Below, piece after piece: positions 22,266 to 30,058 of a stretch of 37,062 bases of DNA; position 1 is the first letter of the stretch; each line of letters opens with the position of its first letter. The notes under the pieces are model-generated. The model had not been told where the DNA came from, did not search any database, and saw nothing but the letters and a program-made list of their open reading frames with translations. Where the stretch lies: NCBI GenBank assembly GCA_029259535.1, contig JAPHEF010000018.1, forward strand, positions 1 through 37,062, in the 5' to 3' direction. This stretch comes from Alkanophaga liquidiphilum (GTDB lineage: Archaea > Halobacteriota > Syntropharchaeia > Alkanophagales > B39-G2). The position numbers were made by a program, and so were the translations under genes.

Positions 22266-23930
22266 ATGAAAGAGGATGTAGTTGAGAGGTTAAAAAAGGC
22301 TTTTGGAGAGGAGGACGCTACGAAGAGATATACAAAGTTTTACGAGCTGGGCGGCTGGCAGCAGTCGAAGCGCAAGACGGAGTTTGTGGAGTTTTCGAGG
22401 AAGTTGGCGGCAGAACGTGGAATCGTTGGCTACCAGCGGGAGCGTGAGGAGGAAATAGGCGGCGTGCCGCTGGGGCAGCGGCTTCTTGAAAACTTCAACA
22501 TCACCGGGACGGACGTCATCTGCGAGTATGACGACTTCCAGCAGATAAACAATGCGGCGATGCAGCAGATGGCTGACGATATAAGACGGACTGCGGTCTT
22601 AGGGCTCGATATGCCGCACATGATTATTCAAAACCGTTTTGGCGTCTCGGTAACACCTGAGACTATAAATAGGTATTTAGAAGTGGCGAACCATGCAATG
22701 TGTGGCGGTGCAGTCGCCCAAGAGCACATGGCAGAAGTCCACCCCGGACTCGTGAGAGATACTTCAGTCAAGATTCTTACCGGCGACGACGAGCTGGCGG
22801 CGCACATAGACCCGCAATTTCTGATAGACTTGAACCGAGAGTATCCTGAGGAGAAGGCTGAAAAGGTGAAAGAGGGCATTGGGAAGCACGTTTATCAAGT
22901 AACGAGAATCCCAACGATCGCTGTTAGGATAGGCGACGGTGGGATAACGAGGCGGTGGAATGCAAATCAGAGCGCGCTTGCGTTCATAGTCGCTTACAAG
23001 CTCGGTGGCGGGTCCGTCCTTGCAGATTTCTCGCTCACGGCGAAGCACATGCAATACGTGCTGCTGGCGACGCCGACGTGGCCCCGCAGGGGACCGAAAG
23101 ACAACGAGCCGGGCGGATTGCCCTACGGCTACATTGGCGACATTTGTCAGGCGGATGCGCTCACTGACGACCCTGTCCGCTACTGTGCGGAAGCCTCCGC
23201 TCTCGCCGGCTTCTATTACATTTCCATCTGGGTGAACAATTACGTCATCGGCGGCGTCGGCGCCTCCGCAGTCGCATATTTCTGTAGCGATGGTGTTCTC
23301 GATGATTTCTATCAACACGTTGCGGATTACGTCAAAGAGAAATACGGGGGCTTTGCGCAGGCGAAGCCGTCGTTCGATGTTGTGAGGGACGTCACTGAAG
23401 AAGCGGTTTTTTACATCCTTGAGCAATACAACAAGTATCCGCTGCTGCTGGAGTCGCACTGGGGCGGCGCCATACGCTTTGGGATGCTGCAGTCCACGGC
23501 GGCTGTTGGCGTCGGTCTCGCAACCGGGCACTCGCTCGCCGCGCATCTCGCGTTGCATTACACGCAGGCGTTCGTCGGCAAAGAGGCGTGGGGACGTGCT
23601 GGCTTCGGCTCCGGCGATTCCGTTGACCACATTAGCATTGCGTATGCAGCGTCGGTCCGCCCTGATGAGGGTTTAGTGCCGGAGCTGCGAGGCGCGAACA
23701 TGCCACAAGACTCAACGTCGGCGCTGATAATGGCAATAGAGCCCGCCTCTGTGTTCTCGCCGCATGCCGCTCGTGGCGACGCTTGGGTGCTCAGTCCGGT
23801 CATAAAGGGTGCATTTGCGGATTCGAACCTGCCTTTCGACTTTAAGAGGATAAGGGCAGAAATTGCAAAAGGTGCGCTTCGTGAATTCATGCCAGAGGGT
23901 GAACGTGACCTAATAAAACCGGCGAGGTGA
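22266..23930 (+). CDS. mcrA: Divergent methyl/alkyl-coenzyme M reductase subunit alpha
   Basis: 554 residues, carrying most of the coenzyme F430 pocket. Conserved: FQQINNAAMQQM (axial glutamine), AKH261 (the methylhistidine site), arginines 274-275, and the C-terminal GAFADS and ALREFMPEGER. Changed relative to canonical McrA: the Gln400 position (methylglutamine) is Ile403. Tyr444 and thioglycine Gly445 are Gly448 and Ser449 (AGFGSGDS). The Cys452 position is Ile456, and no tyrosine aligns with Tyr333 (GGVGASAVAY). These changes would enlarge and alter the substrate chamber, as in alkyl-CoM reductases of alkane-oxidising archaea. Substrate chain length cannot be read from sequence by eye. 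Start ATG 22266, three bases after mcrB. Confidence 0.95.
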   Translation: MKEDVVERLKKAFGEEDATKRYTKFYELGGWQQSKRKTEFVEFSRKLAAERGIVGYQREREEEIGGVPLGQRLLENFNITGTDVICEYDDFQQINNAAMQQMADDIRRTAVLGLDMPHMIIQNRFGVSVTPETINRYLEVANHAMCGGAVAQEHMAEVHPGLVRDTSVKILTGDDELAAHIDPQFLIDLNREYPEEKAEKVKEGIGKHVYQVTRIPTIAVRIGDGGITRRWNANQSALAFIVAYKLGGGSVLADFSLTAKHMQYVLLATPTWPRRGPKDNEPGGLPYGYIGDICQADALTDDPVRYCAEASALAGFYYISIWVNNYVIGGVGASAVAYFCSDGVLDDFYQHVADYVKEKYGGFAQAKPSFDVVRDVTEEAVFYILEQYNKYPLLLESHWGGAIRFGMLQSTAAVGVGLATGHSLAAHLALHYTQAFVGKEAWGRAGFGSGDSVDHISIAYAASVRPDEGLVPELRGANMPQDSTSALIMAIEPASVFSPHAARGDAWVLSPVIKGAFADSNLPFDFKRIRAEIAKGALREFMPEGERDLIKPAR

Positions 23931-23934
23931 TTTT

Positions 23935-24717
23935 ATGTCCGAAAATCCTTCGCCAAACTTGTATCCTGGGGATGACCGTGTTGCGGAGCGGCGGCGCTTC
24001 ATCCTCGACCCAAAGAGCAAGTTCGAGAAGCTAAGGGAGATTCCTGATGAGGACCTGGTGCGGCTGTTGGGGCACAGAGCGCCCGGCGAAAAATACAGCT
24101 CGCTGCATCCGAGCTTGGACGAGCTGAAGCTGCCGGAAGACCCGATACGGGAGCTTGTGGAGCCGACCGACGGCGCTCGACACGGCGACCGCATCCGCTA
24201 TATCCAAATCACAGACTCAGTCTATCATTCACCTTTGACTCCGGTATTCAGAGGCAGGATGTATCATGTGCGCTATCGAGGCATTGACACCATCACGTAT
24301 TCAGGGAGAGAGTTGATGGAGGCACGTGAGCGGGACTTAGAGAAATATGCGAAGGAGTTGCTGGAGACCGAGCTTTTCGATCCTGCGAGGACTGCGGTTC
24401 GTGGCATCACTGTGCACGGCTCTGCCCTCCGTCTTGACGAAGACGGTCTGATGTTCGACGCAAGGCGTCGCTACTATTTCGATAAGAAGCGTGGCGAGGT
24501 CGTTTACACGAAAGACCAGATGGCGGTTCCAATGGACATGCCCGTCTCAGTAGGGAAGCCGCTGCCCGAGGATGTTCTTCTGGAAAAATCCATAGTTTAC
24601 GGGCTGGACACCGCACACTATAAGGACGCAAAGGAGCTCTGGGAGGTAGCAGGCAGGATTTTCGAGATGCACGTCAAAGGCGGGCTGATCCCGGAACTGG
24701 TGGAGAAGAAAGAGTAA
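23935..24717 (+). CDS. mcrG: Methyl/alkyl-coenzyme M reductase subunit gamma
   Basis: 260 residues, gamma subunit. Recognisable parts are LLGHRAPGEKYSSLHPSLDE, TDSVYHSPLTPVFRGR, the SGRELMEARERDLEKYAKEL helix and the F430-contacting HGSALRLDEDGL (residues 161-172). Length is normal. The start at ATG 23935 has GAGGTGAT just upstream and lies four bases after mcrA. It is the last gene of the operon, and a T-rich run follows. The alpha-before-gamma order differs from methanogens (BDCGA). Confidence 0.94.
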   Translation: MSENPSPNLYPGDDRVAERRRFILDPKSKFEKLREIPDEDLVRLLGHRAPGEKYSSLHPSLDELKLPEDPIRELVEPTDGARHGDRIRYIQITDSVYHSPLTPVFRGRMYHVRYRGIDTITYSGRELMEARERDLEKYAKELLETELFDPARTAVRGITVHGSALRLDEDGLMFDARRRYYFDKKRGEVVYTKDQMAVPMDMPVSVGKPLPEDVLLEKSIVYGLDTAHYKDAKELWEVAGRIFEMHVKGGLIPELVEKKE

Positions 24718-24740
24718 TTTTTCCTTATTCTATTTTTACT
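24716..24740 (+). terminator. Oligo-T terminator of the mcr operon
   Basis: Runs TTTTTCC and CTATTTTTACTG directly after the mcrG stop resemble archaeal oligo-T termination signals. No hairpin is needed or seen. Position-based inference. Confidence 0.45.
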
Positions 24741-24791
24741 GAATTTTACAAGTGAGTCTTGTGGCTGTTGGTGTAAGATTTGAAGAATGAG

Positions 24792-25280
24792 ATGTTACTA
24801 ATAACGACTGCAAGGAAGCCTTCAATGGAGGCGAGAACGCTGTGCAAGCGGCTGCGGGGCTTCACGCACTTTCCATACGTGAATCGGGGGAAGATGAGCC
24901 TTGAGGATGTTGTGAACACCGCCGCAGAACTTGGTTGTGACCATGTCATGCTCGTCTCGGACTTCAAAAGGCGTCCGGGCAGGCTTGAGATCCTTGACCT
25001 TGACTTGAACGCTACGCTCTCACTTTTCATCTCAGTGGCAAGGCTCGAAAAATTCAAGTGGCTGAAGAAGAAGCGAATAACGGTTGTGGGGCGGAGCGAG
25101 GTTGCAAGGCGGCTCTACGAAGCTTTCGGGCAAAATGCTATGTGGGTGAGGGGCGATGGGGAGAGCCTAAAAAAGGAGGGGCGTGTGGTCTTTGTTGACG
25201 CTCAGAACACAGTTTTAGAGTTTTTTGATGAAGGTGTCCAAATGATTTTATTGAAGATACGTGGGGCGAAGCTTTTCTGA
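24792..25280 (+). CDS. Brix-domain ribosome biogenesis protein (Imp4-like)
   Basis: 162 residues, a single Brix domain as in archaeal Imp4 relatives, which bind pre-rRNA during ribosome assembly. It opens MLLITTARKPSMEARTLCKR, with a central GCDHVMLVSDFKRRPGRLEI and a late VVFVDAQNTVLEFF strand. The ATG at 24792 is chosen over the TTG at 24780, because the beta strand LLITTARKPS is the conserved N-terminus. It is monocistronic and converges on the glycosidase gene. Confidence 0.85.
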   Translation: MLLITTARKPSMEARTLCKRLRGFTHFPYVNRGKMSLEDVVNTAAELGCDHVMLVSDFKRRPGRLEILDLDLNATLSLFISVARLEKFKWLKKKRITVVGRSEVARRLYEAFGQNAMWVRGDGESLKKEGRVVFVDAQNTVLEFFDEGVQMILLKIRGAKLF

Positions 25281-25343
25281 TGTTTAACCCTTATTTGGAG
25301 CTACAAATCGTAAACAACTTGTTAAACGTCACTATTTCACAGC

Positions 25344-27662
25344 TTAGCTTGGGCGTCCACTTTGAAAATGAAAAATCAGGCTATCGAGGGCTAAAAACGG
25401 GTCAGTCCACTGCGACCAGAGCTGCACGGGATTTTTGACGGGCGTGAGCCTGCCACCGTCGGGGCTGAAGAGCTCAGCGTTGTAAAAAACGAAGCCCTCT
25501 TCGTTTTGGTGTTCGAGGTTGCTGCGTAGGATTTCACGCACGAGTCCCGCCTCACCAGCCTTTAACAGCAAGCGAATTAAGTAAGGTGTGTCCCTCGGCC
25601 AAACCATCGCTTCATGGTATTCGTCGTCGCCGTAGTAGCAGCGCTTCGGCGACGCCCGCACGAGAACGCCGAAGCAAAGACCCTTGCGCCGCATGAGCAA
25701 CTCGCTCTTCACGACTTCCACGAACGTTCGCAACTCCCTATAGTCAAAAAAATCGGAAAGCAGGCTGAGAGCGACAACTGCAGGCGAGCCGAGCGTCCCG
25801 TCAGCTCGCCCTCTCATAACGCCACCCGCAGACACCAGATTATACAAAAACCTTTCCGTCTTGAAGACTCTTTTAAAGTTGCCTAACGCCCTTAAACGCA
25901 GCTCTCGCCAATTTCTCGCATGTAGCTGTAGTTCTGGCACTGCTTTGCCATCGAATTCCTCTGAATCACGGCTGAAACTCTCCAAAAAATCAGCAAACTC
26001 CTCAAAATGCCCCAAAGCGACTATCCACTGTGCATTTATTTCTGGCAAGAAAAATATTGGCTTGTTCACCTCTTTAACGGCATTCTCGACGCCGAGCTTC
26101 GAAATAAGCTCAAGCTCCCAGCTTTCAGGCACGCGTATCGGCATTTTCGTCCCGCATACTGTGCGAGTCCCGTCGGTCCACGAGTGCGAAGGCGTTGCAG
26201 AAAGCAAGGCGTTCTCGCAAAGTACGGGAGCGCCGTTGACTTTCTCTTGTGAGTTGCTGCGAAAACGCTCGACGGTAAGCTCCGCATGCTGTAAAATGCG
26301 GAGCGCAAAGCGCCACTTCTCCGAAGGCTCCTTGAGGAAGCCAAAAAGCCTGCCGGCGACGAGGAATGCGAGCAGTGTTGCATCCGTCGTGTTGTATTCG
26401 AGCGGAGCGCCACGGCGTTCTGGGAATTTGTTAGGTAGTCTGCCGTGCTCGTCTTGAAGCTCAAAAGCATCGAAAATTATACGTTCTACGGTCTTCAGCA
26501 CGTCGAGGCGGTCTGCTGGCGGTGCGAAACCGATGCGTGAGAGCGTTTCCAGATTTGAAAGCAGTGCTTCAAACTGATCTCTCAGCCAGACCGTCCTAAA
26601 CCAGAAGTCGCCAGCGTCTTGGAAAAATTTCGAATTCTTGAACATGCCGAACTTTGCGAGGGCGAGCGCTCTGAGAGCAACTGCGTGCCCGGCGTTAAGC
26701 CTTTTTTTCGCTTCTATCGCCCATTTCAGCTCTGCGTCTTCGTTTTTCTCCAGCTCTTTCAAGGCAGTCTCGTACAGCTCTTCAAGTCTTTGTTCAGATG
26801 CGCCGCAGGTCAGCACAAGCACGCAGGCGTTCTCCACACCGCTCATAGGCGTTTTGCGGGCGTCGTTACAAAAATACACTTCAAGTTCACCAGGCGAGAC
26901 GAGTGTCTTGTATTCGCTTATGAAAGTGGCGCCGTCAGTCTTCATCCGATAGCCAGAACCAAGTTTATAGCGCCAGCAAATTTCGTAACGAGCGCTCCTT
27001 AATTCGCATTTTGTTCTACAGCCGTCGTAGCCATGAATACGAAAGTATGTGAGTCTATCGCCGCTACGTGCGAGCCAGCCGTCTCTTATCTCGTAGAATT
27101 GATGCGCTTCAGGCGAGGACTCGTCATACATATGTCTAATGTCGAAAAACGGCTCAAGGACGAGAATTGGAGCGTTCGTCCTGAAAAGCAGGCGGGCGGC
27201 GATGCCCTCGCCCGCAAGAGCCATCAGATAGTAATCTACGGACACTCGCACGTTATCGCCCTCGTAAAAATAGACGGCTTTCCACGGGGATGCGACGACT
27301 TTTGTCGGTTTTAGCCGCGCGCAATCTCCTTTGCAATTGGTCTTCACGCCCACAGCAACACCGTCGAGGAAGTGGTGGTTTTCGCTGTCGAGCATGACGT
27401 TCAGTCCCTCGTAAGGATAATCTCTGTTTGGTATGAGCTTTTCAAGATAGCGCCCGCAGGGCACTGAAAATACCGACTGCGCCCACGAAGCTTGAGGTCT
27501 TTTCAGTATTACGTGCTTCGTCCTTGCAGGGTCTTTGTCCTCTACAGGTGGAAGCGTGGTGCTGAAAAAGTTTGAAGTCACACCTGAAACATAGGCATAC
27601 TTGAAATATAGGTGTGTCTTTAAAATGTCATAGGAATGAGTTTTGAGACGGCGGACGGGCAT
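25344..27662 (-). CDS. Glycogen-debranching-type glycosidase (GH133-like)
   Basis: 772 residues in the longest frame. The C-terminal half is an (alpha/alpha)6 barrel like amylo-alpha-1,6-glucosidase: WFRTVWLRDQFEALLSN (residues 354-370), GRLPNKF, YNTTDATLLAF, and a late EYHEAMVWPRDTPYL. The N-terminal part is beta-rich and carries several cysteines. It would hydrolyse alpha-glucan branch points or a related glycoside, inside the cell since no signal peptide is seen. The frame starts at ATG 27662, only 12 bases from the divergent glycosylase start. A TATA-like TTTAAA at 27619-27624 suggests the true start may be GTG 27581 (VTSNFFSTTLP). Confidence 0.75.
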   Translation of the reverse strand: MPVRRLKTHSYDILKTHLYFKYAYVSGVTSNFFSTTLPPVEDKDPARTKHVILKRPQASWAQSVFSVPCGRYLEKLIPNRDYPYEGLNVMLDSENHHFLDGVAVGVKTNCKGDCARLKPTKVVASPWKAVYFYEGDNVRVSVDYYLMALAGEGIAARLLFRTNAPILVLEPFFDIRHMYDESSPEAHQFYEIRDGWLARSGDRLTYFRIHGYDGCRTKCELRSARYEICWRYKLGSGYRMKTDGATFISEYKTLVSPGELEVYFCNDARKTPMSGVENACVLVLTCGASEQRLEELYETALKELEKNEDAELKWAIEAKKRLNAGHAVALRALALAKFGMFKNSKFFQDAGDFWFRTVWLRDQFEALLSNLETLSRIGFAPPADRLDVLKTVERIIFDAFELQDEHGRLPNKFPERRGAPLEYNTTDATLLAFLVAGRLFGFLKEPSEKWRFALRILQHAELTVERFRSNSQEKVNGAPVLCENALLSATPSHSWTDGTRTVCGTKMPIRVPESWELELISKLGVENAVKEVNKPIFFLPEINAQWIVALGHFEEFADFLESFSRDSEEFDGKAVPELQLHARNWRELRLRALGNFKRVFKTERFLYNLVSAGGVMRGRADGTLGSPAVVALSLLSDFFDYRELRTFVEVVKSELLMRRKGLCFGVLVRASPKRCYYGDDEYHEAMVWPRDTPYLIRLLLKAGEAGLVREILRSNLEHQNEEGFVFYNAELFSPDGGRLTPVKNPVQLWSQWTDPFLALDSLIFHFQSGRPS
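27616..27630. promoter_or_regulatory. Putative bidirectional promoter between glycosidase and glycosylase genes
   Basis: GTCTTTAAAATGTCA contains a TTTAAA core readable on both strands. It is about 45-60 bases before the plus-strand ATG at 27675 and about 35-50 bases before the minus-strand GTG at 27581. Both genes could initiate from it. Confidence 0.4.
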
Positions 27663-27674
27663 GAAAGGAGCGTT

Positions 27675-28613
27675 ATGGTTATCCGCATGGTTTTTAAGGC
27701 ATATGTGCCGATTTTCAAAACTGTGGAAGACAGATGGGTCACGGATGAAGCTTTAAGGATAGGTTTAAATAAAAAAGAGTATCTTTCAACGCTCCGCTCC
27801 GACTGGTGGCATGCATTGAATTTTTTCCTTCACAGAGTGTTCTTCCGGGGACGAAGCGACGTCGTCAGCAGGAAATTCTTAGATAAAACCATCATGGTTT
27901 TACGTGGGATGCGCGGTGATGCGCCTAAGTTGGACGGACGAGCTTTGGACGCAGCATTAAAGGATGCTGGGGTGAATAACAGCAAAGACCGGAAGATGGT
28001 CGTAGGAGCCATTCAATTTGCAGGCAGATTACCGAAATACGATTTTAACATCGTAGACTACGTGATAAGCGAGCATGAGCGAGGCGGAGCTTTGAAAGAG
28101 GTTCTTGAGAGCTTAAAAGATATTCCGGGGGTCGGCGACAAGACGGCTTCGATGTTCCTCCGGGACTTGTTCTATCATTTCCGAACGTCAGATCTCACGC
28201 AAGAGGAGTGCTCGTTGCTCCAGCCGATTGATGTGCATGTTCGTAGGGTTGCGCTCAGGACTGGACTTGTTTTCGAATATTTACGGCATAAGCTCGGGTG
28301 CACGCCCTCGCAGGCGGCTGCACTGCTAAGCGAGGTAGGAGACATGCCGATTAAGCTTTCGATTTCGTATTTCTCGACGGTGGCGGACGTCTCGCCCCTT
28401 GAAGTTAACGGTGGTTTGTGGGTCGTCGGCAAAATCGCGTGTAAGCCTTTGAAGTTTGACAAACTGATTCCAAAGGGCAAATCGTGCGTCCACAACATGA
28501 GCACGCTCGAAAAGGAGTATGGCATCGACGAGCCACCGTTTCACGAGCGTCGTTGCTTGCTTCACCGCTTTTGCCCGCTCTACCATGTTAGTAAGGCATT
28601 GGAGCTTGAATAG
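27675..28613 (+). CDS. HhH-GPD family DNA glycosylase-like protein
   Basis: 312 residues. A helix-hairpin-helix LKDIPGVGDKTASMFLRDLF is followed by QPIDVHVRRVA, whose aspartate matches the catalytic residue of endonuclease III/MutY glycosylases. Four cysteines near the C-terminus (ACKPL, KSCVHN, RRCLLHRFC) could ligate an iron-sulfur cluster, although the spacing is not that of EndoIII. Probably acts in base-excision repair; the damaged base is unknown. ATG 27675 is selected because AAAGGAG lies five bases upstream; the frame extends 13 codons further. Confidence 0.8.
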   Translation: MVIRMVFKAYVPIFKTVEDRWVTDEALRIGLNKKEYLSTLRSDWWHALNFFLHRVFFRGRSDVVSRKFLDKTIMVLRGMRGDAPKLDGRALDAALKDAGVNNSKDRKMVVGAIQFAGRLPKYDFNIVDYVISEHERGGALKEVLESLKDIPGVGDKTASMFLRDLFYHFRTSDLTQEECSLLQPIDVHVRRVALRTGLVFEYLRHKLGCTPSQAAALLSEVGDMPIKLSISYFSTVADVSPLEVNGGLWVVGKIACKPLKFDKLIPKGKSCVHNMSTLEKEYGIDEPPFHERRCLLHRFCPLYHVSKALELE

Positions 28614-28710
28614 CCTAGTGGGCGCGAGTGCGGCACGAGCGATGCGATAAGCGACGAGGACTGCATTTATTCATTGTTCCCCCTGTCTTGCCAAAATGAC
28701 GCCTGACCAT

Positions 28711-28772
28711 GTGGATAAAAGAAGCCCGCTAAAAGCGGATTTGAAAAATCTCCGATTTCTACTTTTATCCAC
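28711..28772. repeat. 62-bp structured inverted repeat between convergent genes
   Basis: Outer arms GTGGATAAAAG (28711-28721) and CTTTTATCCAC (28762-28772) are perfect complements. Inside are two overlapping small hairpins: CCGCT/AGCGG (28726-28738) and GATTT/AAATC (28738-28750). It lies between two gene 3' ends (28613 and 28829), so it may terminate both transcripts, or it may be a miniature mobile element. Confidence 0.6.
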
Positions 28773-28828
28773 TGTTATACGCAGCGAACATTGTGAGCGT
28801 AGCCTGCCTGCGGAGGGACGCAACAAAA

Positions 28829-29119
28829 TCACTTCTTCAACGTCTCTTTATACTTTGCAATAACAAACAACCCCACAGAGAAGAGCCCAACGGAGAAAAT
28901 ACCAATTGAAAATATGCCTATTGAAAAAATCCCGATTGAAAACAGACCCATAGCAAAAATCCCAGCTGCAAATACTCCTATGGAAAAATCACCTGCTGCA
29001 AAGTAATTTGATGAGAATTGTCCTGCTGAGAACATATTTCCATAAACAAAATTCAAAACAATGCCCACGATTATTAAGAAAACCACTAACACCGGCATCC
29101 AGTATTTCTTTAGATTCAT
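28829..29119 (-). CDS. Membrane protein of perfect 5-residue repeats (F-S/A-x-G-x)
   Basis: 96 residues. After a short basic start (MNLKKYW) comes one transmembrane helix (PVLVVFLIIVGIVLNFV). Then phenylalanine recurs every fifth residue, F30 to F85, twelve times without a break. Serine or alanine usually follows each phenylalanine, and glycine is mostly at position +3. This period resembles pentapeptide-repeat beta-helices, but the side chains are nearly all hydrophobic. The strand stack is therefore probably in or on the membrane. A short charged tail (KYKETLKK) ends it. GGGGTGAG precedes the ATG, and a TTTATAAT box lies about 40 bases upstream. Function unknown. Confidence 0.8.
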   Translation of the reverse strand: MNLKKYWMPVLVVFLIIVGIVLNFVYGNMFSAGQFSSNYFAAGDFSIGVFAAGIFAMGLFSIGIFSIGIFSIGIFSVGLFSVGLFVIAKYKETLKK

Positions 29120-29548
29120 TTACTCACCCCTTGCCTCGGAGTTGTTATTTTGATTATAAATAATTTGCGGACGTCCTGAAGCTGATCATATAACGTATTG
29201 CGGACATGCGAAGTCCTTCGTGAGAAGGATTTGGGGAGCGTAAGTGACCACATATCTGCAGATATACGAATTCGTGTTATCCCCAATCCCAGCGGCATAT
29301 CCGAATTTTTTCTTCCTCTTTACCATTTCCAACGTATTAACAGGCTCATATTTCTCGTAGCAACACGAGTATAAAATTCTTTTGTCTGCTCTATGTGCAC
29401 GTTCAAAATCGCTGCAGTCCCTCTAATCCTGCTCTACGCCTTTCGCGAAATACCTTTTAGGGCGGACCACTGCAGACAGCGCTGGAACTGAACAAGCTGA
29501 GGTGAAGCGGTTGCGACGAGGAGGGAAAGTGAGACGCTGGGTATTAAG
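29120..29548. other. Intergenic region with two adjacent perfect palindromes
   Basis: About 430 bases without a recognisable gene. It includes the promoter of the repeat protein (TTTATAAT at about 29154-29161). Two back-to-back perfect palindromes are present: ATATCTGCAGATAT (29252-29265) and ACGAATTCGT (29266-29275). A TTGCGGAC sequence is repeated at 29164 and 29199. Short frames crossing it look random. Confidence 0.45.
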
Positions 29549-29956
29549 TCAGCTTTTCTCGCTGCCGTATTTTAATTTCAAGATGCGCAGCGCGAGGTGT
29601 GCGGCGTTCGTCCCGTTATCGATGCCGACAGCGGCGACGGGCACGCCTGCGGGCATCTGCACCATCGAGAGTAACGCGTCAAGCCCGAGGAGTTTTGCGC
29701 TCACCGGCACGCCAATTACAGGCTTCTCGGTCTTTGAGGCTATGGCGCCGGGGAGCGCTGCCGAAAGTCCTGCGATCGCTATGAAGACGTCAGCATTGCT
29801 CTTTTTCACATATTCGTCAAGCTCCTCAGGATTTCTATGTGCGGAGAGCACCTTAAGTTCGTAGGCAACGCCGTGCCTTTCAAGCACCTCCGTCGCCTTT
29901 CTCGCAACGCCCTCGTCGCTCTTGGACCCCATTATCACGGCTACTTTGCCTTGCAT
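29549..29956 (-). CDS. purE: N5-carboxyaminoimidazole ribonucleotide mutase/AIR carboxylase PurE
   Basis: 135 residues, purine biosynthesis. MGSKSDEGVARKA binds the phosphate, LSAHRNPEEL holds the catalytic histidine, and VQMPAGVPVAAVGI closes the active site. The loop that is GGAAHLPG in bacterial PurE is GLSAALPG here, so the second histidine is missing. That places it nearer to archaeal or class II-like forms and leaves the exact substrate (CAIR or AIR) open. A palindromic AGCTTTAAAGCT (29976-29987) about 25 bases upstream serves as the TATA region, so the mRNA should be leaderless. No purK is adjacent. Confidence 0.88.
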   Translation of the reverse strand: MQGKVAVIMGSKSDEGVARKATEVLERHGVAYELKVLSAHRNPEELDEYVKKSNADVFIAIAGLSAALPGAIASKTEKPVIGVPVSAKLLGLDALLSMVQMPAGVPVAAVGIDNGTNAAHLALRILKLKYGSEKS

Positions 29957-30058
29957 ACGTATCTTTTAGATGCGTAGCTTTAAAGCTGCGGCGGAAGTTT
30001 TTGTGCTTGACGGCGCACGCCCTGTTGGCTGTGCAGGAAACGAGACGAATACTCCTAA

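Noticed and set aside
22764..23630. 288-codon minus-strand frame inside mcrA
   Set aside because: Complement of a GC-rich conserved gene; arginine-rich composition and no start signals.
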